Of a stretch of 64,000 nt of DNA, positions 61,915 to 64,000 are shown piece by piece (position 1 is the first letter of the stretch; the number at the start of each line of letters is the position of its first letter). Below the pieces are notes generated by a model. The model was not told the origin of the DNA and made no database searches. It saw only the letters and a list, made by a program, of their open reading frames with translations. Both the position numbers and the translations under genes were made by a program. The stretch spans positions 32,190-96,189 of the forward strand of contig CAINFC010000122.1 of the NCBI GenBank assembly GCA_903847975.1. Direction: 5' to 3'. This DNA is from an uncultured Acidobacteriota bacterium. GTDB lineage: Bacteria > Acidobacteriota > UBA6911 > CAINFC01.

Positions 61915-62307
61915 ATGGTTCAGCGCAAAAAAGCCGGGTATATGATCAGCGCGGTTGCCGAAATGTACGGCATCCACCCGCAGACGCTCCGGCTGTACGA
62001 GCGTGAGGGGCTGCTGCGGCCATCCCGCAGTGAAGGGAACACCCGGCTCTATACCCAGGAAGACCTCAACCGCCTGGAAATGATTCTTAACCTGACTCGC
62101 GATATGGGCGTCAATCTGGCGGGGGTGGAGATCATTCTCCATTTGCGCGAGCGGATGGATGCCATGCAGCTGCAGGTGACGGAGCTGATTCATTACGTGC
62201 AGGCCCGCTTTCAGGCGGACCTGAGCGACGACGAGCACGTACGCAAAGCGCTGGTGCGTGTTTCCCCGGGGCAAATCATCCGCCGCGACTCCCCTCCCCG
62301 AAACTGA
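61915..62307 (+). CDS. hspR: MerR-family heat-shock repressor HspR
   Basis: A 130-aa MerR-type regulator. The winged-helix domain starts YMISAVAEMYGIHPQTLRLYEREGLL with RPSRSEGNTRLYTQED; a coiled helix (LAGVEIILHLRERMDAMQLQ) follows, and the tail is basic. No ligand-binding domain. In actinobacteria HspR represses dnaK from HAIR sites using DnaK as co-repressor; a matching site lies before dnaK. Confidence 0.9.
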   Translation: MVQRKKAGYMISAVAEMYGIHPQTLRLYEREGLLRPSRSEGNTRLYTQEDLNRLEMILNLTRDMGVNLAGVEIILHLRERMDAMQLQVTELIHYVQARFQADLSDDEHVRKALVRVSPGQIIRRDSPPRN

Positions 62308-62328
62308 GCGGATTCGGCTTCGAGGACG

Positions 62329-62757
62329 ATGCCCTTCCTCACGATCAATGATTGGGTCCGGATTCCCGATTCGGAATTGAGTTTTCGCTTTGTTCGCTCC
62401 GCCGGTCCCGGCGGGCAGCATGTCAACCGCTCTGCCACCCAGGTGGAGCTGTATTTCGACCTGGCCCAATCGCCCTCCCTGACGGAGGAGCAGAAGAGCC
62501 GTCTGGCGATCGCCCTGAAAGGCTGCCTGGATAAAGAAGGCGTTCTACACCTGGCTTCCCAGGAATCGCGAAGCCAGTACCGAAACCGGACGGAAGTGAC
62601 CGCCCGGTTTATCACCCTGCTGCAGAACGGTCTGAGGATTCCCAAGCGACGGCGTCCGAGCCGTCCGACGGCGGCCTCGAAAGAAAAGCGCATGGATACC
62701 AAGCGGCGCAGAGGTACCCTCAAAAAGGAAAGACGCGCTTCGGAAGGGGAATCCTGA
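62329..62757 (+). CDS. arfB: Peptide-release-factor-like ribosome rescue protein (ArfB/YaeJ)
   Basis: A 142-aa protein with the catalytic GGQ in RSAGPGGQHVNRSATQVEL and no codon-recognition domain. The Lys/Arg-rich tail (from PKRRRPSRPT to KKERRASE) fits into the mRNA entry tunnel of stalled ribosomes, as in ArfB. It would hydrolyse peptidyl-tRNA on stalled ribosomes. It lies 21 bases after hspR, so it may share heat-shock induction. Confidence 0.9.
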   Translation: MPFLTINDWVRIPDSELSFRFVRSAGPGGQHVNRSATQVELYFDLAQSPSLTEEQKSRLAIALKGCLDKEGVLHLASQESRSQYRNRTEVTARFITLLQNGLRIPKRRRPSRPTAASKEKRMDTKRRRGTLKKERRASEGES

Positions 62758-62783
62758 CCGGCTTCCGGATATCCTGCTTTCTG

Positions 62784-63935
62784 CTAATAGGCCAGTTTCA
62801 GGATTTCCTCGACATCCTTTCGGGACAGGCTTTTCAATTGCCCAAGCGGAGCTGCCATCCAGACGTTGTCCGCAATCTGGGGGATTTCTTCCGCGCGGAC
62901 GCCAAGTTCCCGAAGAGCTGTCGGCGTACCCCACTGCTTCCACTTCGACTTCATTCTTTCCAGACCCTCATTCAGCGAATCGGCAGCCCAAACCTGCCTG
63001 GCCAGCCTGCGGAATTGAGCCGGGTTGTGCGGTTCCATGTAACGCAGCCAGGCGGGGAAGAGAATTCCCAGGCCCGTGCCGTGAGCCACTTCGGGATGAA
63101 CCGCGCTCAAGCCATGCTCGATCATGTGGGTGGACCAGTCGCCGCCGCGCAGCTGGGTACCGCTGATTCCGTTCAGGGCCAATGTGGCGGCCCAGGCCAG
63201 GTTGGCGCGGGCCGGGTAACGGGAGGGGTCCTCCTGCAGCTGGTCGACGGCCTGGATGACGGACCGCATCAGGGCTTCATCCAGGGCGATGGTGGTCTCC
63301 TCGTCGGTTCCCATGACATAGAACTCGAGGATGTGGGCGATGGCATCCAGTCCGCCGTTGACGGTCTGGATCCAGGGCAGGGTCATCTGTACCGCGGGAT
63401 CGATGATGGCTACCGTCGGGTAGAGGGCCGGGCTGGCGGTAGCCCACTTTTTCCTTTCGTCCTCCTTGGTGATCACCGTGAAGGGGTTCATTTCCGATCC
63501 GGTGGCCGAAAGGGTGAGAACCACGAAGAGCGGAAGAGCCTTCTCGATAAAAGACTTGCGGGCGAATGCATCCCAGACGTTGTCCATGCAGCAGCCGGCT
63601 GCCACGGCTTTGGCCGAGTCGATCACACTCCCCCCGCCGACGGCCAGGATCGCTTCCGCCTGGAACTCCCTGGCCCTCTGAACCGCTTCCTGGACCGTGG
63701 AAAGGATCGGGTTGGGCTGGACTCCCCAATGTTCCACCCACTGGATTCCTGCTGCCCGAAGAGAGCTGGAGACCGCATGGTAAACTCCATTATCTCGAAT
63801 GGAACCGCCCCCGGCCAGAAGCAGGACCTTCCCGATCCGGCGGGATTGAATACAGGGGCCGATCTGTTCGAGGGTGTTCCGTCCGAATAGAATCCGGGTC
63901 GGATTGTAAAACTCAAAATTGCAGCTTGACTCCAT
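62784..63935 (-). CDS. Iron-containing alcohol dehydrogenase (butanol dehydrogenase-like)
   Basis: A 383-aa group III alcohol dehydrogenase. The NAD(P) site is GGGSVIDSAKAVAAG; metal ligands appear in GGLDAIAHILEFY, HMIEHGLSAVHPEVAHGTGLG and a later His. FYNPTRILFGRNTLEQIG is the family's N-terminus, most like BdhA/YqhD proteins that reduce aldehydes with NAD(P)H. AAAAGGAGG lies 7 nt ahead of the ATG. Confidence 0.9.
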   Translation of the reverse strand: MESSCNFEFYNPTRILFGRNTLEQIGPCIQSRRIGKVLLLAGGGSIRDNGVYHAVSSSLRAAGIQWVEHWGVQPNPILSTVQEAVQRAREFQAEAILAVGGGSVIDSAKAVAAGCCMDNVWDAFARKSFIEKALPLFVVLTLSATGSEMNPFTVITKEDERKKWATASPALYPTVAIIDPAVQMTLPWIQTVNGGLDAIAHILEFYVMGTDEETTIALDEALMRSVIQAVDQLQEDPSRYPARANLAWAATLALNGISGTQLRGGDWSTHMIEHGLSAVHPEVAHGTGLGILFPAWLRYMEPHNPAQFRRLARQVWAADSLNEGLERMKSKWKQWGTPTALRELGVRAEEIPQIADNVWMAAPLGQLKSLSRKDVEEILKLAY

Positions 63936-63967
63936 ATGTTTTTCCTCCTTTTAGGATCGAAAACCTT

Positions 63968-63973
63968 ATTATA
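63968..63973 (-). promoter_or_regulatory. -10 element for the alcohol dehydrogenase gene
   Basis: Minus-strand TATAAT about 33 bases before the ATG. The -35 region is near the window edge and not convincing. Confidence 0.35.
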
Positions 63974-64000
63974 ATACCGGCTCGAGCTCGGAACCATCTA

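Overview
This window reads as a contiguous piece of a Gram-negative bacterial chromosome of moderately high GC. It has complete outer-membrane genes (bamA, an OmpH/Skp chaperone, lpxA, lpxI, lolC/E and lolD) and almost no mobile DNA. The combination of dnaK-dnaJ-hspR, Tat- and Sec-exported enzymes of environmental type (NIPSNAP, sugar-isomerase-like TIM barrel, tandem VOC protein) and intergenic hairpin repeats suggests an Acidobacteriota-like lineage, perhaps Aminicenantia. That placement is an inference from gene content; no rRNA is present to confirm it.

Layout. 1-4 kb: exported alkaline phosphatase, then convergent exported VOC protein and phosphoglycolate phosphatase. 4-9 kb: RND efflux adaptor and pump closed by a strong terminator, then tRNA-Ala(CGC). 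9-16.8 kb: HU/IHF protein overlapping an M50 membrane protease, an exported protein of unknown function, a NIPSNAP protein, a K+ channel with RCK domains, Fe-type superoxide dismutase, an MFS transporter and an exported YdjC/ChbG-type deacetylase. 16.9-21.3 kb: GalU-like pyrophosphorylase overlapped by a plant-type glucuronokinase, a heptose-7-phosphate kinase-like PfkB protein and a Na+/H+ antiporter-like protein. 21.3-25.3 kb: a minus-strand run phoH-ddl-ydcH-psd-pssA ending at a rho-independent terminator. 25.4-28.4 kb: family-5 uracil-DNA glycosylase, class V aminotransferase and Tat-exported TIM barrel. 28.5-36.2 kb: rpsT, then a c-di-GMP and phosphorelay cluster (HD-GYP response regulator, divergent PilZ protein, 1681-residue hybrid kinase). 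36.2-42.5 kb: radical SAM, esterase and TrmJ-like methyltransferase on minus; lysS-lolC/E-lolD on plus. 42.9-49.3 kb: envelope cluster bamA-ompH-fabZ-lpxA-lpxI-Gfo/Idh. 49.3-53 kb: AhpC peroxiredoxin behind a nested palindrome, TonB-like protein, APC permease, tRNA-Glu(CTC). 53-57.5 kb: ruvA-ruvB-moxR-thiC. 57.9-64 kb: M23 peptidase, dnaK-dnaJ-hspR, arfB and an iron alcohol dehydrogenase.

Several promoters match the sigma-70 consensus well (TTGACA-17-TATATT at dnaK, TTGACG-17-TATATT at tRNA-Ala, TTGACA-17-TAAAAT at the HU gene). The dnaK promoter is overlapped by a HAIR-like inverted repeat, which fits autoregulation by the HspR encoded downstream. The most notable items are the glucuronokinase/pyrophosphorylase pair, the nested palindrome before the peroxiredoxin gene, the HAIR-like operator, the c-di-GMP cluster with an HD-GYP domain carrying an insertion, and at least three kinds of non-coding hairpin repeats in the larger intergenic gaps.
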